Shown here piece by piece: positions 43,326 through 51,556 of a stretch of 64,000 bases of DNA. Below the pieces are notes generated by a model. The model was not told the origin of the DNA. It saw nothing but the letters and a program-made list of their open reading frames with translations, and did no database searches. Where the stretch lies: positions 186,001-250,000 of the forward strand of contig CAYOJJ010000001.1 of NCBI GenBank assembly GCA_964404255.1, read 5' to 3'. Position 1 is the first letter of the stretch, and every line of letters starts with the position of its first letter. Position numbers and translations under genes: made by a program. The stretch is from JAFDZW01 sp964404255. GTDB lineage: Bacteria; Bacteroidota; Ignavibacteria; Palsa-1295.

Positions 43326-44762
43326 GATCTTCCATCGCGTCCCTTCTTTCGAATCCTCCAACGCTACACCTGCTGCTGCAAGATCATCGCGGATGGCATC
43401 GCTCATTTTGAAATCTTTATTTGCGCGGGCTTCTTTGCGCCAGCCTATTACTTTTTGCATTACGGCATCGAGCGCGGCATCTGCTTTTGAGCTGCTCGAA
43501 GATGAAGCGCCGCTCGGTACGATACCGAGAATATCATTGGCTAAGACATTCCAGATATGATAGAGCGATTCGAGGTCGCCGCTATTGGTGCTTAGCGCTT
43601 CGTTCGTTTCTCTCGAAAGTTCGAAGAGCGAGGCGATTGCTTGCGGGCTGTTGAAATCGTCGTTCATGCTTTCGATGAAGCTTGAGACGACGGGAAGAGT
43701 GCGTTCATCGGCTGTAAGCGCGCGCGGTGTGAGCTTGCCGGTTTTTTCGGTAAGCTTTTGGAAGGTGGCAAGGAGTTTTGCATATCCCGTGCCTGCCGCT
43801 TCGATGGCATCTTTCTTGAATTCCGTCGTGCTGCGGTAATGCGATTGTAATAAAAAGAAGCGCAGGGTCATCGGCTCGAATTCCTGAAAGAGATCGCGCA
43901 GGAAGCTCGAGTTGCCAAGCGATTTACCCATCTTCTTGCCATCGACAGTCACCATATTATGGTGCATCCAGTATTTGACGAACTGCTGGCCCGTCGAGCT
44001 TTCGCTTTGGGCTATCTCGCACTCATGGTGCGGAAACTGGTTCTCGATGCCGCCGCCATGAATATCGATCGTCTTACCGAGATACTTCATACTCATGGCC
44101 GAGCACTCGATATGCCAGCCCGGGAAGCCTTCGCCCCAGGGCGAAACCCAGCGCATGATATGGCCGCCTTCGGCTTTTTTCCAAAGTGCAAAATCGTTGG
44201 GGCTGCGCTTATCGCTGCGCGTCTCGACCCGGCCGGAAGCTTCCTGATCTTCGGTCTTGCGGCCGGAGAGCTTGCCGTAATCGGGGTCTTTAGCAACATC
44301 GAAATAAACATTCCCGCCGGCTTCGTAGGCAAAACCCTTGGCAATGAGATCTTTTATAATTTCGATCTGCTCGATAATGTGTCCCGTTGCCAATGGTTCT
44401 ATATCCGGCGGCTGCACATTCAATGCCTGCATATCTTCATGGAAGCGGCGCGTATACATCTCGGAGATATACTTCGGATGCTTTTGGACTTCGCGGCCTT
44501 TCTTTACGAGCTTATCTTCGCCTTCATCGGCATCATCGGTCAGGTGGCCGACATCGGTAATGTTCTGCACATAGGTAACCTGATAGCCGAGAAACGCCAG
44601 GTAGCGGCGAACGACATCGAAGGTGACGTAGCTTTTGGCATGGCCGATATGGGTATCGGAATAGACCGTCGGTCCGCAGACATACATCCCCACCATGGGC
44701 GGATTTATGGGATGAAAGGGTTCTTTAGAACGAGACAGGGTATTATAAATCTGCAAAGCCAT
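43320..44762 (-). CDS. cysS: Cysteinyl-tRNA synthetase
   Basis: Charges tRNA-Cys. 480 residues with MYVCGPTVYSDTHIGHAKSY (HIGH motif and a zinc-ligand Cys), WHIECSAMSMKYLG, HHECEIAQSES and KMGKSLGNS (the KMSKS loop as KMGKS). A TTG at 44774 is in frame, but the ATG at 44762 gives the normal start MALQIYNTLSR. The stop codon TGA lies inside the tip of the neighbouring repeat element (GTC-TGA of GTCTGAACC), so the element defines the exact C-terminus. Codon use is host-like. Confidence 0.96.
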   Translation of the reverse strand: MALQIYNTLSRSKEPFHPINPPMVGMYVCGPTVYSDTHIGHAKSYVTFDVVRRYLAFLGYQVTYVQNITDVGHLTDDADEGEDKLVKKGREVQKHPKYISEMYTRRFHEDMQALNVQPPDIEPLATGHIIEQIEIIKDLIAKGFAYEAGGNVYFDVAKDPDYGKLSGRKTEDQEASGRVETRSDKRSPNDFALWKKAEGGHIMRWVSPWGEGFPGWHIECSAMSMKYLGKTIDIHGGGIENQFPHHECEIAQSESSTGQQFVKYWMHHNMVTVDGKKMGKSLGNSSFLRDLFQEFEPMTLRFFLLQSHYRSTTEFKKDAIEAAGTGYAKLLATFQKLTEKTGKLTPRALTADERTLPVVSSFIESMNDDFNSPQAIASLFELSRETNEALSTNSGDLESLYHIWNVLANDILGIVPSGASSSSSSKADAALDAVMQKVIGWRKEARANKDFKMSDAIRDDLAAAGVALEDSKEGTRWKIV

Positions 44763-44956
44763 AGTTCGTAGCAACGTGCGGAAGGCTGCCGGGAGTTCTG
44801 ATCTTTAAGAAATAAGGAGGGAGTAAAACGGCATAGAGAGAACTTCCTGAGAACCGATTTATTTTTTAGGGCTTTTCCCGGGCCGCCTAACTACTCATTT
44901 TTTAAGGAATTTGGGGTAAAAATGCGTGAAATTCGTGAAACGGTTTTTTGAAAAAA

Positions 44957-44988
44957 TTTGTCTTTAGTGCCGCAAATTTGTATATTTG
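44957..44988 (+). promoter_or_regulatory. Strong Bacteroidota-type promoter of the Lys-rich lipoprotein gene
   Basis: TTTG (44957-44960), a 20-base spacer and TATATTTG (44981-44988) match the consensus exactly. Transcription should start near 44995, giving a leader of about 105 bases. The remainder of the gap 44775-44956 shows no gene. Confidence 0.78.
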
Positions 44989-45016
44989 TACGATAGAGTG
45001 TTTTAATTAAGAAGTT

Positions 45017-45060
45017 ATACACAGGCTATTTGCTATGAAATCATAGCGATAGAGGTGTAT
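45017..45060 (+). promoter_or_regulatory. Long hairpin in the leader of the Lys-rich lipoprotein gene
   Basis: Three stem blocks pair in order: ATACAC (45017-45022) with GTGTAT (45055-45060), CTAT (45026-45029) with ATAG (45049-45052), and GCTATGA (45032-45038) with TCATAGC (45041-45047). The 44-base hairpin lies between the promoter and the ribosome binding site, about 40 bases before the ATG. It may stabilise the mRNA or serve regulation. Confidence 0.5.
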
Positions 45061-45100
45061 TTCTGTTTTTTTCACTAACAAACAAATAGAGGTAATTACA

Positions 45101-45364
45101 ATGAGGCTTCGTAATATCCTTGTGCTTTGTGCTATCACGGCTATGTCCGTAGGCATGATCTCGTGCGGTAAGAAAGCTGAAGAAGCTAAGCCGGCCGATT
45201 CCACCATGGCTCCGCCAGCTGCTCCTGCTCCGCAGACCCCGCCGCCGGCTGCTACTCCGGCTCCTGACACCACCAAAAAAGATGGTGACATGAAGAAGGA
45301 CGAGATGAAGAAAGATGACATGAAGAAGGACGAGATGAAAAAAGACGAAATGAAGAAGAAATAA
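45101..45364 (+). CDS. Small Lys/Asp-rich lipoprotein with five-residue repeats
   Basis: 87 residues. A lipoprotein signal (LCAITAMSVGMISC, Cys 23) is followed by an Ala/Pro-rich linker and a C-terminal run of five-residue units of the type D-(D/E)-M-K-K. The mature protein is extended and highly charged, suited to a surface or periplasmic spacer. No known domain. A strong promoter, a leader hairpin and a strong terminator suggest an abundant product from a single-gene transcript. Confidence 0.82.
   Translation: MRLRNILVLCAITAMSVGMISCGKKAEEAKPADSTMAPPAAPAPQTPPPAATPAPDTTKKDGDMKKDEMKKDDMKKDEMKKDEMKKK
45284..45358 (+). repeat. Five 15-bp tandem repeats encoding D-(D/E)-M-K-K
   Basis: Five consecutive 15-base units of the form GAYGASATGAARAAR, the first less perfect, at the end of the small lipoprotein gene. 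The count could vary between strains through slippage or unequal recombination. Confidence 0.8.
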
Positions 45365-45387
45365 GTCTTTTTCTTTCACCTTGTTAT

Positions 45388-45419
45388 ATGAAAATGGCTC
45401 CCTTGGGAGCCATTTTCAT
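45388..45419. terminator. Bidirectional terminator between convergent lipoprotein genes
   Basis: A perfect 15-base stem, ATGAAAATGGCTCCC and its complement, with a two-base loop (or four bases if one pair opens), flanked by A-rich and T-rich ends. It serves the plus gene ending at 45364 and the minus gene ending at 45441. Confidence 0.82.
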
Positions 45420-45440
45420 TTTAAAGCCTATATACTATCA

Positions 45441-45809
45441 TTATTTAATTACCGTCACATTGATCGTATCGGTCCCATAGCCATTGCTCGTTACCACGAA
45501 CTTAGAATACATCGTATCGGAAGTCATTTTCGAGCGATCGATAACATGCAGGGGCACGCTTGGGTTATCGCCGGTGCCTGTGGTATCTTTTAATACTCCG
45601 TTCGGCGGCGTCACGGTGCAGACCCAGTTAAAAGGGCAGGTACAGGTGTGAGTGATCGAAACGTTCTTGGTTGTTTCGCCGGACGCAAAGGTGATCGAAT
45701 GCGGCGTAATCACCATTTCGTGTTGGATAACCGTAATTCCGTTATCGGAACAGCCAAATAGCATTCCTGCAAGCAGCAGCGGAAAAACGCGGGTCAATAG
45801 TTTGTTCAT
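45441..45809 (-). CDS. Small lipoprotein with an Ig-like (BACON-like) domain
   Basis: 122 residues with a lipoprotein signal (LLLAGMLFGC). The mature part reads as one beta-sandwich: ITFASGETTKNVSITHTC, then CPFNWVCTVTPPNG and a final strand TINVTVIK. The Ser-Gly-x-Thr and Trp pattern is reminiscent of BACON domains of Bacteroidota, but the match is loose. Two pairs of Cys could form disulfides. It follows the MFS gene by 45 bases on the same strand. Confidence 0.65.
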   Translation of the reverse strand: MNKLLTRVFPLLLAGMLFGCSDNGITVIQHEMVITPHSITFASGETTKNVSITHTCTCPFNWVCTVTPPNGVLKDTTGTGDNPSVPLHVIDRSKMTSDTMYSKFVVTSNGYGTDTINVTVIK

Positions 45810-45854
45810 GGTAAGGTATTACAGCGATCAGAAGCGGCCGGAAGTTCCGCGCGC

Positions 45855-47195
45855 TTATTGGCGGTTGGCGGAAGAACGCTCATGCAGCAGCTCCACAGAG
45901 ATCGTGCGCGAGCCGGTTTCGAGCGCAACCGTCGAGAGGCTCGGTACTTTACGAATAAAGGCAAAGGCCGAAACGGCTACAACGAATAGTATCACAGCAT
46001 CGACCCACAGCGAAACGCCGATGGAATACTCATGAGCGAGAAAGCCCGCGAATAAACTACCGAACGGAAAAAGTCCGGCGAAGGACAATGAATAAATTCC
46101 CATTACCCGGCCGCGAAGCTCATCGGGTACATAGCGCTGGATCGTCGAGTTTGCCGTGATAAAAAATGTAATGATGCTCCACCCGGCGAATCCTAAAAGA
46201 ATAAGTACCGGCATGGTGGTTGCGACGATCGGAATGAGTGCGATAGAAAGCACGAAGACCGCGATCGAAAAATAGACCATGAAGCGCGGGCGTACCTTCG
46301 TGCCAAATGCTGCCTGTGTGAGCGCGGCAACAAGCGCACCAAGTCCGTTAGCCGAAAGCAGGGCGCCGTAGGTCGAGGAATCTCCCTTAAGCATCTCGAC
46401 TGCTATTACCGGCAAGTGCACAGTGTAGCTCCAGGCAAAGAGCGTCATTGCAATGACGAGCGCCATGAGGGCACGGTAGTTCGGGATCTGGTAGAGATAA
46501 TCGATGCCTTCGCGCATTGCTTTTATACGCGACATTTCCCGGACCTTCTTCTCCGCTTCGAGCGCCGGCGGTGGCAGCCTCATCATCCATAACCCGACGA
46601 TCACCGCAAGAAAGGAAATACCATTAAGGAAAAAGCACATCTCCACCGAGATGGCTGAAATGATGATCGCACCGAGCGCCGGGCCAAGCAAGCGCGCGGC
46701 ATTGAAGATCGCGGAGTTTAGCGCAACCGCATTCGTAAGATCATCCCGGCCTACCATCTCGACGACAAAGGCCTGGCGAGTCGGCAGATCGAACGCGATG
46801 ACAATACCGGATAAGAGATTAATAAGCCCGAGCAGCCAGATAGCCGTCCAGCCAACCCACACAAATACCGCTAAAAGAATAGCCGTAACACCGAGAAACG
46901 ATTGAGTCAGGATGAGAATGCGGCGCTTGGGGTATTCATCGGCCACTGTTCCGGCATAAGCGCCGATAAGTAGTACCGGTACGGCGCCGAGAAAACTCAT
47001 GAGCCCGAGCGCGCGCGAATCATGCGTCAGCGAATAGACGAGCCACGAAAGCGCCGTATTCTGCAGCCAGGTACCGATAAGCGAAATGCACTGGCCGAAA
47101 AAGAAGAGCCGATAATTCCGATGCCGGATCGAGCGAAAGGTTTCAAAGACAGTTTCGCGGAATTTTCGGGTATATCGCTGAGGGAAATCAAGCAT
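45855..47195 (-). CDS. MFS transporter (MFS_3/EntS-like)
   Basis: 446 residues with about 12 TM segments, the N-terminal RNYRLFFFGQCISLIGTWLQ typical of the MFS_3/EntS group and the loop GTVADEYPKRRIL between TM2 and TM3 (motif A). Such proteins export siderophores or drugs; the substrate is not visible. A Val/Glu-rich cytoplasmic tail follows the last TM. It lies 57 bases downstream of the OmpA-like gene. Confidence 0.88.
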   Translation of the reverse strand: MLDFPQRYTRKFRETVFETFRSIRHRNYRLFFFGQCISLIGTWLQNTALSWLVYSLTHDSRALGLMSFLGAVPVLLIGAYAGTVADEYPKRRILILTQSFLGVTAILLAVFVWVGWTAIWLLGLINLLSGIVIAFDLPTRQAFVVEMVGRDDLTNAVALNSAIFNAARLLGPALGAIIISAISVEMCFFLNGISFLAVIVGLWMMRLPPPALEAEKKVREMSRIKAMREGIDYLYQIPNYRALMALVIAMTLFAWSYTVHLPVIAVEMLKGDSSTYGALLSANGLGALVAALTQAAFGTKVRPRFMVYFSIAVFVLSIALIPIVATTMPVLILLGFAGWSIITFFITANSTIQRYVPDELRGRVMGIYSLSFAGLFPFGSLFAGFLAHEYSIGVSLWVDAVILFVVAVSAFAFIRKVPSLSTVALETGSRTISVELLHERSSANRQ

Positions 47196-47252
47196 CGCTG
47201 CACTCTTCTACGAATGCTAACAATCCTTGTTACCGCAAAGTTATCGCACTAT

Positions 47253-49076
47253 TTATTCAATACGTATCTCAAAAAGATCGCTCGTCATCTTTGTCGATGA
47301 AGAGGTAATAGGATGCTGATCGACAACGATCCTTTTCACTGTCTTTCCCGCTTTTTCAAACCGCGATACTATCGCCGAGCTAACAGCCGATACCCTCCCC
47401 GAGCCTTGAGCACTATAGGGGCGGATGAGTATGGTGGATGATTCGGTGACCGATCGTATCATTCGTTCTACGAGCAACGAATCCCAACCGCCGCCGAGAG
47501 CCGATGCCGAAAGAAAGTATTCTTCCTGAATGTGAGCGGCTGAAGTTGAAGCCGTTGGCGCTGGAACAATGGCAATGGTATCGGAAGCAGTAACCATTGT
47601 TCCGTTAAGATCGCTTGCGGTAAGTGTAGCCGTCAGTGTGTGCGGGCTGTTATCGATCGTCTGATCGGAGAACGAATGTTCGCTCATCGTGGAGTCGCGG
47701 TCGCTATAAGTTCGCAGCAGACGGCTTCCATCGAAGACATCGATCCTCCAGGAGCGCACGCCGAGTTCGCTGGTGATCACTTTATCGATCGCGATCTCGG
47801 GTGTGGCCAGATGCTCCTCATTCCATTCATTGATAAGCGGAGAGCATACTTTCGTGCTTCCTGCAAATTGAATATCGCCTGCAGGATTTTCCACCGGCAC
47901 CACTTCCATGCGTTCCGGGGCAATGCCCCATGTTGATATAAAGTACTCCCGGATATTATCGGCGCTGGTTTTGATCAGCGGCGCGCTCTTTTTTGCGATG
48001 CGAAGTTCGAGCCGCTCCTGCGGCTGATCGGCCAAGCGTTTGCCGATGATATTCAATAATTCTTTGTAGCAGAATTCGGGGCTGGCCTTATCGAGCATTG
48101 TCAGCGCGAACTGCCGCGCCTCTTCGCTTGAAAGCCGGTGAAACGAGAAATCGCCGCCAAGCGGAGCAATAGTCTGTGGCAGTGCCAGATACCGGCGCTT
48201 GAGGGTATCGATATGATGCGAGGATATTTCTTGAGTGCTAATGCCGTTGACGGTAAAGAGTACCGAAGCTTTCAGCAGTGGCGCAGGCTTTTCAGGAGGT
48301 TGTTGTTCCTGTACCGGTGCCTGTTGTGCAGGATGAAGATCGAAGAGCACGCCGAGCGATACTCCTGCACTCATCGAGGCCGAACTAAATCCCCGCAGCG
48401 CTTCTTCGAGGTCGATCTTTGAAAACACCTCCGGATTAAGCAGTAACCCGCGCGATATTCTAAATCTTCCTCCCACTGAGACCGGTATGCCATAATGAAA
48501 TTTTGAAGTAGCAATGGCATCGCCTTCAGCAATGACCTGATCTTTAGTACCATTGGAAAAATGCAGCGCCGTATCTGAAGATAGTATTTCCTTATGCTGC
48601 GATATAGTATTCGATATTCTGTAATTCATCCAGAATCCCGCGCCGATGTACCAGGTATCGCTTAGGGAATACATAAGCTGTGCTGAAAGCTCGATCGTTT
48701 TATAATAAGAGAATATCTTAAAATCAAGAGGGGTAAATTGATGATTAACACTATCGGAAAATTGAGTCGATTTGAATTGCCCCGAGCCAACGGTAAACCT
48801 TCCTGCAAGCGAAAGACCGAAGCGATCGGAGATGAGCGAGGGGGATTGCCATTGAAGACCGATACCGATTGCATTATCCCACGAAACACCCTGCCCCTGA
48901 GTTGAAAAGACATTGATGACATTAACGGCACGATTCATGGCCGTCGGCGAACCGAATTCATAGCGAAGGTTTACGCCTGAAAAAGAAGAATGCCCGCTCT
49001 CCTGGGTTCTACCTGCAATAGGTAAACCTACAACGAGCAACAATGCAATACTTACGATGAAGCGTAACTGACGCAA
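47253..49076 (-). CDS. Outer-membrane beta-barrel protein with a divergent OmpA-like C-terminal region
   Basis: 607 residues with a signal peptide (IALLLVVGLPIAG), an N-terminal half of amphipathic strands rich in Gly, Ser and Tyr (RFGLSLAGRFTVGSGQF; WYIGAGFWMNYRI) ending near 235, a Pro/Gln linker and a C-terminal part. The segment IREYFISTWGIAPERMEVV has the shape of the OmpA helix-strand (here with the usual Gly-Ile-x-x-x-Arg), and a later part near the end may be a second such unit. Peptidoglycan binding is possible, but the key Asp/Arg pair is not confirmed. No family is named. Confidence 0.72.
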   Translation of the reverse strand: MRQLRFIVSIALLLVVGLPIAGRTQESGHSSFSGVNLRYEFGSPTAMNRAVNVINVFSTQGQGVSWDNAIGIGLQWQSPSLISDRFGLSLAGRFTVGSGQFKSTQFSDSVNHQFTPLDFKIFSYYKTIELSAQLMYSLSDTWYIGAGFWMNYRISNTISQHKEILSSDTALHFSNGTKDQVIAEGDAIATSKFHYGIPVSVGGRFRISRGLLLNPEVFSKIDLEEALRGFSSASMSAGVSLGVLFDLHPAQQAPVQEQQPPEKPAPLLKASVLFTVNGISTQEISSHHIDTLKRRYLALPQTIAPLGGDFSFHRLSSEEARQFALTMLDKASPEFCYKELLNIIGKRLADQPQERLELRIAKKSAPLIKTSADNIREYFISTWGIAPERMEVVPVENPAGDIQFAGSTKVCSPLINEWNEEHLATPEIAIDKVITSELGVRSWRIDVFDGSRLLRTYSDRDSTMSEHSFSDQTIDNSPHTLTATLTASDLNGTMVTASDTIAIVPAPTASTSAAHIQEEYFLSASALGGGWDSLLVERMIRSVTESSTILIRPYSAQGSGRVSAVSSAIVSRFEKAGKTVKRIVVDQHPITSSSTKMTSDLFEIRIE

Positions 49077-49089
49077 GAGGGGTAAAGTA

Positions 49090-49124
49090 AAAAAGAGGTA
49101 TGCACTGCCGGCATACCTCTTTTT
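49090..49124. terminator. Terminator after the beta-propeller lipoprotein gene
   Basis: AAAAAGAGGTATGC (49090-49103) pairs perfectly with GCATACCTCTTTTT (49111-49124) around a seven-base loop. It follows the minus-strand gene ending at 49144 and would work in both directions. Confidence 0.83.
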
Positions 49125-49143
49125 AAACAGCTTAGCGTAAAAT

Positions 49144-50175
49144 TTATTTCACGTAATTTGGTACTACTCCACCGATAGCAATTACTTTTACCGACTTATC
49201 GGCAATATTCAGTTCTCTTACCGTTTGCGTAGCAAAGTCTTTTTCCGGGCCATTCCATGATTCATAAATGATCCGCTTATTATCGGGTGACCATTTAACA
49301 TTATCGCAGGATTGAAGGTCCGTCATTGGATACGATTCTATTGTTAACCCTTCATCGGCAGTAGTGACGACTCCATTTTGAATCGCATAAGCCAACGTCG
49401 ATCCATCCGATGACCACGCTTGTCCTACACCGACACTAACCGGATGCTTGTTGGATCCATCGGCATTCATAATGGTAATAGTAGTGCCATCATGATAAGC
49501 GATCTTCCCCGTTGTGGACCACGCTATCGTAGATTGATAATCACCTTTTAAATTATCAATGGTAGCGGCAGTATATTTTGAACTTCCGTCAACAGTTGCG
49601 ATCTCGAGTGTACCATCGAGAGGGACGTTACCGGAAGTAGAAGTATCGGTGTAATAAGCAATAAGCGAACTATTCGGAGAGAATGTCATTCGCAATTGAG
49701 GGCTGATATGTTGGGCCACAAGATGGCGATTAGAACCATCTGCATTAATAATATATAACCCGCAACGCTCGTTTTTGTCGGCGATCGTATAAGCTATTTT
49801 TGTTCCGTCGGGAGATAGGGACGGTATCCCAATATCCGAGGCTCCTAATGCAAGGGTATCGATCGTTTGCCTGTTATTTCCATCTTTATCGCAAACGACA
49901 AGCGAGGTTATATTACCTGAATTTGCATCGCCAAAAGCAAGGAGCATTTTTGAGCCTGCCGCATCGATTACTGCACCAACACCGTAATCTTTAAGGTCGC
50001 CTCCATTAGAATCCAATGTAATAGCATGAGAAGCAGCAAATTGGTCTGCTCCGTCAAATTTTGTATAGACAATCCTATAAGAATCGGTGCTATTCGTTGG
50101 AGCCTGAATCTCATCCTTACAGCCGACGCCGGTGAGCATCACAGCGATAATTATTAAAAAAAGCGTTGTCTTCAT
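49144..50175 (-). CDS. TolB-like beta-propeller lipoprotein
   Basis: 343 residues with a lipoprotein signal (AVMLTGVGC) and repeated WD40-like/PD40 units: PSLSPDGTKIAYTIAD, LYIINADGSNRHLVAQ, ITIMNADGSNKHPVS and VKWSPDNKRIIYESW. This PD40 repeat is that of TolB and DPP-IV propellers and usually mediates binding. It stands between convergent and divergent neighbours with its own terminator; no tol gene is near. Confidence 0.85.
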   Translation of the reverse strand: MKTTLFLIIIAVMLTGVGCKDEIQAPTNSTDSYRIVYTKFDGADQFAASHAITLDSNGGDLKDYGVGAVIDAAGSKMLLAFGDANSGNITSLVVCDKDGNNRQTIDTLALGASDIGIPSLSPDGTKIAYTIADKNERCGLYIINADGSNRHLVAQHISPQLRMTFSPNSSLIAYYTDTSTSGNVPLDGTLEIATVDGSSKYTAATIDNLKGDYQSTIAWSTTGKIAYHDGTTITIMNADGSNKHPVSVGVGQAWSSDGSTLAYAIQNGVVTTADEGLTIESYPMTDLQSCDNVKWSPDNKRIIYESWNGPEKDFATQTVRELNIADKSVKVIAIGGVVPNYVK

Positions 50176-50315
50176 TGTTGTGTTGTGTTATTGTGAACAA
50201 TGCTCCTTGACGAATAGCCGCAATAAAACTTTACAAAAAATCTTCAAAAAAAATATTTTTTCTGGTGTAAGGATTCCCGTCCTCCGGTCGTCAGAGGAAG
50301 TATCGCTCAGGACCA

Positions 50316-50963
50316 ATGTTATACGCCGTGCCAAATCCGGGCATCGAACTTTCCTTAGCCGCCGCTAAACGAGCCGGCGAAGGATCGCGTTTACCTTCGG
50401 CAATGGCAGCGGCCGAACATACCGATCTCGTCATCTTCCGGCAGTTTCTTGCCGGCGATACGACAGCATTTACCAGCCTCTACGAGCGGCATAACCAACG
50501 GCTGTTTATCTATTGTATAAAGATCGTTCACGATAACGATCTGGCCGAAGATATTGCTCATAGTGTCTGGGAGCGTATGATCCGCCTGCGTGGCGAATTG
50601 CAGGATGTCGGTAATCCGCTCGGCTTTCTCTACCGAACGGCCCGTAATCTTTGCTTCGATCATTTAAAGCATTTGAAGTATCAGACAAGCCTCAACGAAC
50701 TGCCTGATGCCCATCATCCCACTGCTTCAGCCTCGGAGCTCACGAGCGAGCAAGAACTGGTCATCACTGCTTTAGAAGAGCTTCCCCCCGAAACAAAAGA
50801 GATACTAATACTGCATTACTATAGTGGGTACACCGCCGAGGAAATTGCTATGATGCTCGATAAATCGCCGAATGCTATCTGGACAAGAATTTCGCGGGCA
50901 CGGGTACAATTAAAAAATCTCGTCGAAAAAGGTCTTGCGAGAGAACGGAGGATAACCGAATGA
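50316..50963 (+). CDS. ECF-type RNA polymerase sigma factor
   Basis: 215 residues from the first ATG. Region 2: FTSLYERHNQRLFIYCIKIV and DLAEDIAHSVWERMIRLRG; region 4: LEELPPETKEILILHYYSGY and EEIAMMLDKSPNAIWTRISR. The first 29 residues (to SRLPS) precede the ECF core; the ATG at 50403 would give a more usual N-terminus, so the start is not settled. Its stop overlaps the next gene by four bases, and that gene encodes a membrane protein, as for many sigma/anti-sigma pairs. Confidence 0.9.
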   Translation: MLYAVPNPGIELSLAAAKRAGEGSRLPSAMAAAEHTDLVIFRQFLAGDTTAFTSLYERHNQRLFIYCIKIVHDNDLAEDIAHSVWERMIRLRGELQDVGNPLGFLYRTARNLCFDHLKHLKYQTSLNELPDAHHPTASASELTSEQELVITALEELPPETKEILILHYYSGYTAEEIAMMLDKSPNAIWTRISRARVQLKNLVEKGLARERRITE

Positions 50964-51457
50964 GTAATATAGATAATCTGATCGATTCCGCTTTCTCTGC
51001 CGATAAAAGCCGCTTGCCGAAACAGCCCGCAGTGCCGCCCGCTTCCCTGCTCGAACAGCTTTCGGCTGCTCCGCCTGCAGCTACAGCCCCGGTATCTCAT
51101 AGTGCTTCGGTGGCAGGTTCTGCTTTTTCCGTTACCGTGAAATTTGCACTTTCGGCATTAGTGGTTGGCTCTGTTGCTATCGGTTCGTATTTCTATTTTA
51201 AGCCAACGGTTACTACCCCATCCCAACCTCCCACTATTCTGACTACTGACACCGCTACTACGGCAGTAACAGCAGATACTATTAAAACAAAAAAAGCCCT
51301 TGCTAAGCGAATTGATACTGTTAAAAAAATGCAGCCGACCATTAATCCGGTAATTATTAATCCAACTCCAATTAACGAAAGCGATCTGGATTTACCCAAA
51401 AATCCTCCTAAAACCTATCAAAGCGATAGCACGAATCTTCATATTAAAAAGAAGTAG
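50960..51457 (+). CDS. Probable membrane-bound anti-sigma factor
   Basis: 165 residues: a cytoplasmic part of about 55 residues rich in Ala/Pro/Ser, one TM segment (about 56-76, FALSALVVGSVAIGSYFYF) and a Thr/Pro/Lys-rich outer part. No zinc-finger (HxxxCxxC) motif is present, so the call rests on topology and on the ATGA overlap with the sigma factor gene. It could be a co-regulated membrane protein of another kind. Confidence 0.6.
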   Translation: MSNIDNLIDSAFSADKSRLPKQPAVPPASLLEQLSAAPPAATAPVSHSASVAGSAFSVTVKFALSALVVGSVAIGSYFYFKPTVTTPSQPPTILTTDTATTAVTADTIKTKKALAKRIDTVKKMQPTINPVIINPTPINESDLDLPKNPPKTYQSDSTNLHIKKK

Positions 51458-51516
51458 TAGTATTCATCGCTTACGTCTATAAATAGAAGAATCCGGTACT
51501 TATCAACAGGTTTTCG

Positions 51517-51524
51517 TATATTTG
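51517..51524 (+). promoter_or_regulatory. -7 promoter element before coxC
   Basis: TATATTTG fits TAnnTTTG exactly and would start RNA near 51531, 26 bases before the GTG. The -33 part is weak. It suggests that coxC-coxD is transcribed separately from the sigma factor genes. Confidence 0.5.
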
Positions 51525-51556
51525 TACTTGATTTTCACAATTTGGAGAGTTCTGTA

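Noticed and set aside
43959..44771. 270-residue plus-strand frame opposite cysS
   Set aside because: cysS is certain from its HIGH and KMSKS-type motifs; the opposite frame is a shadow.
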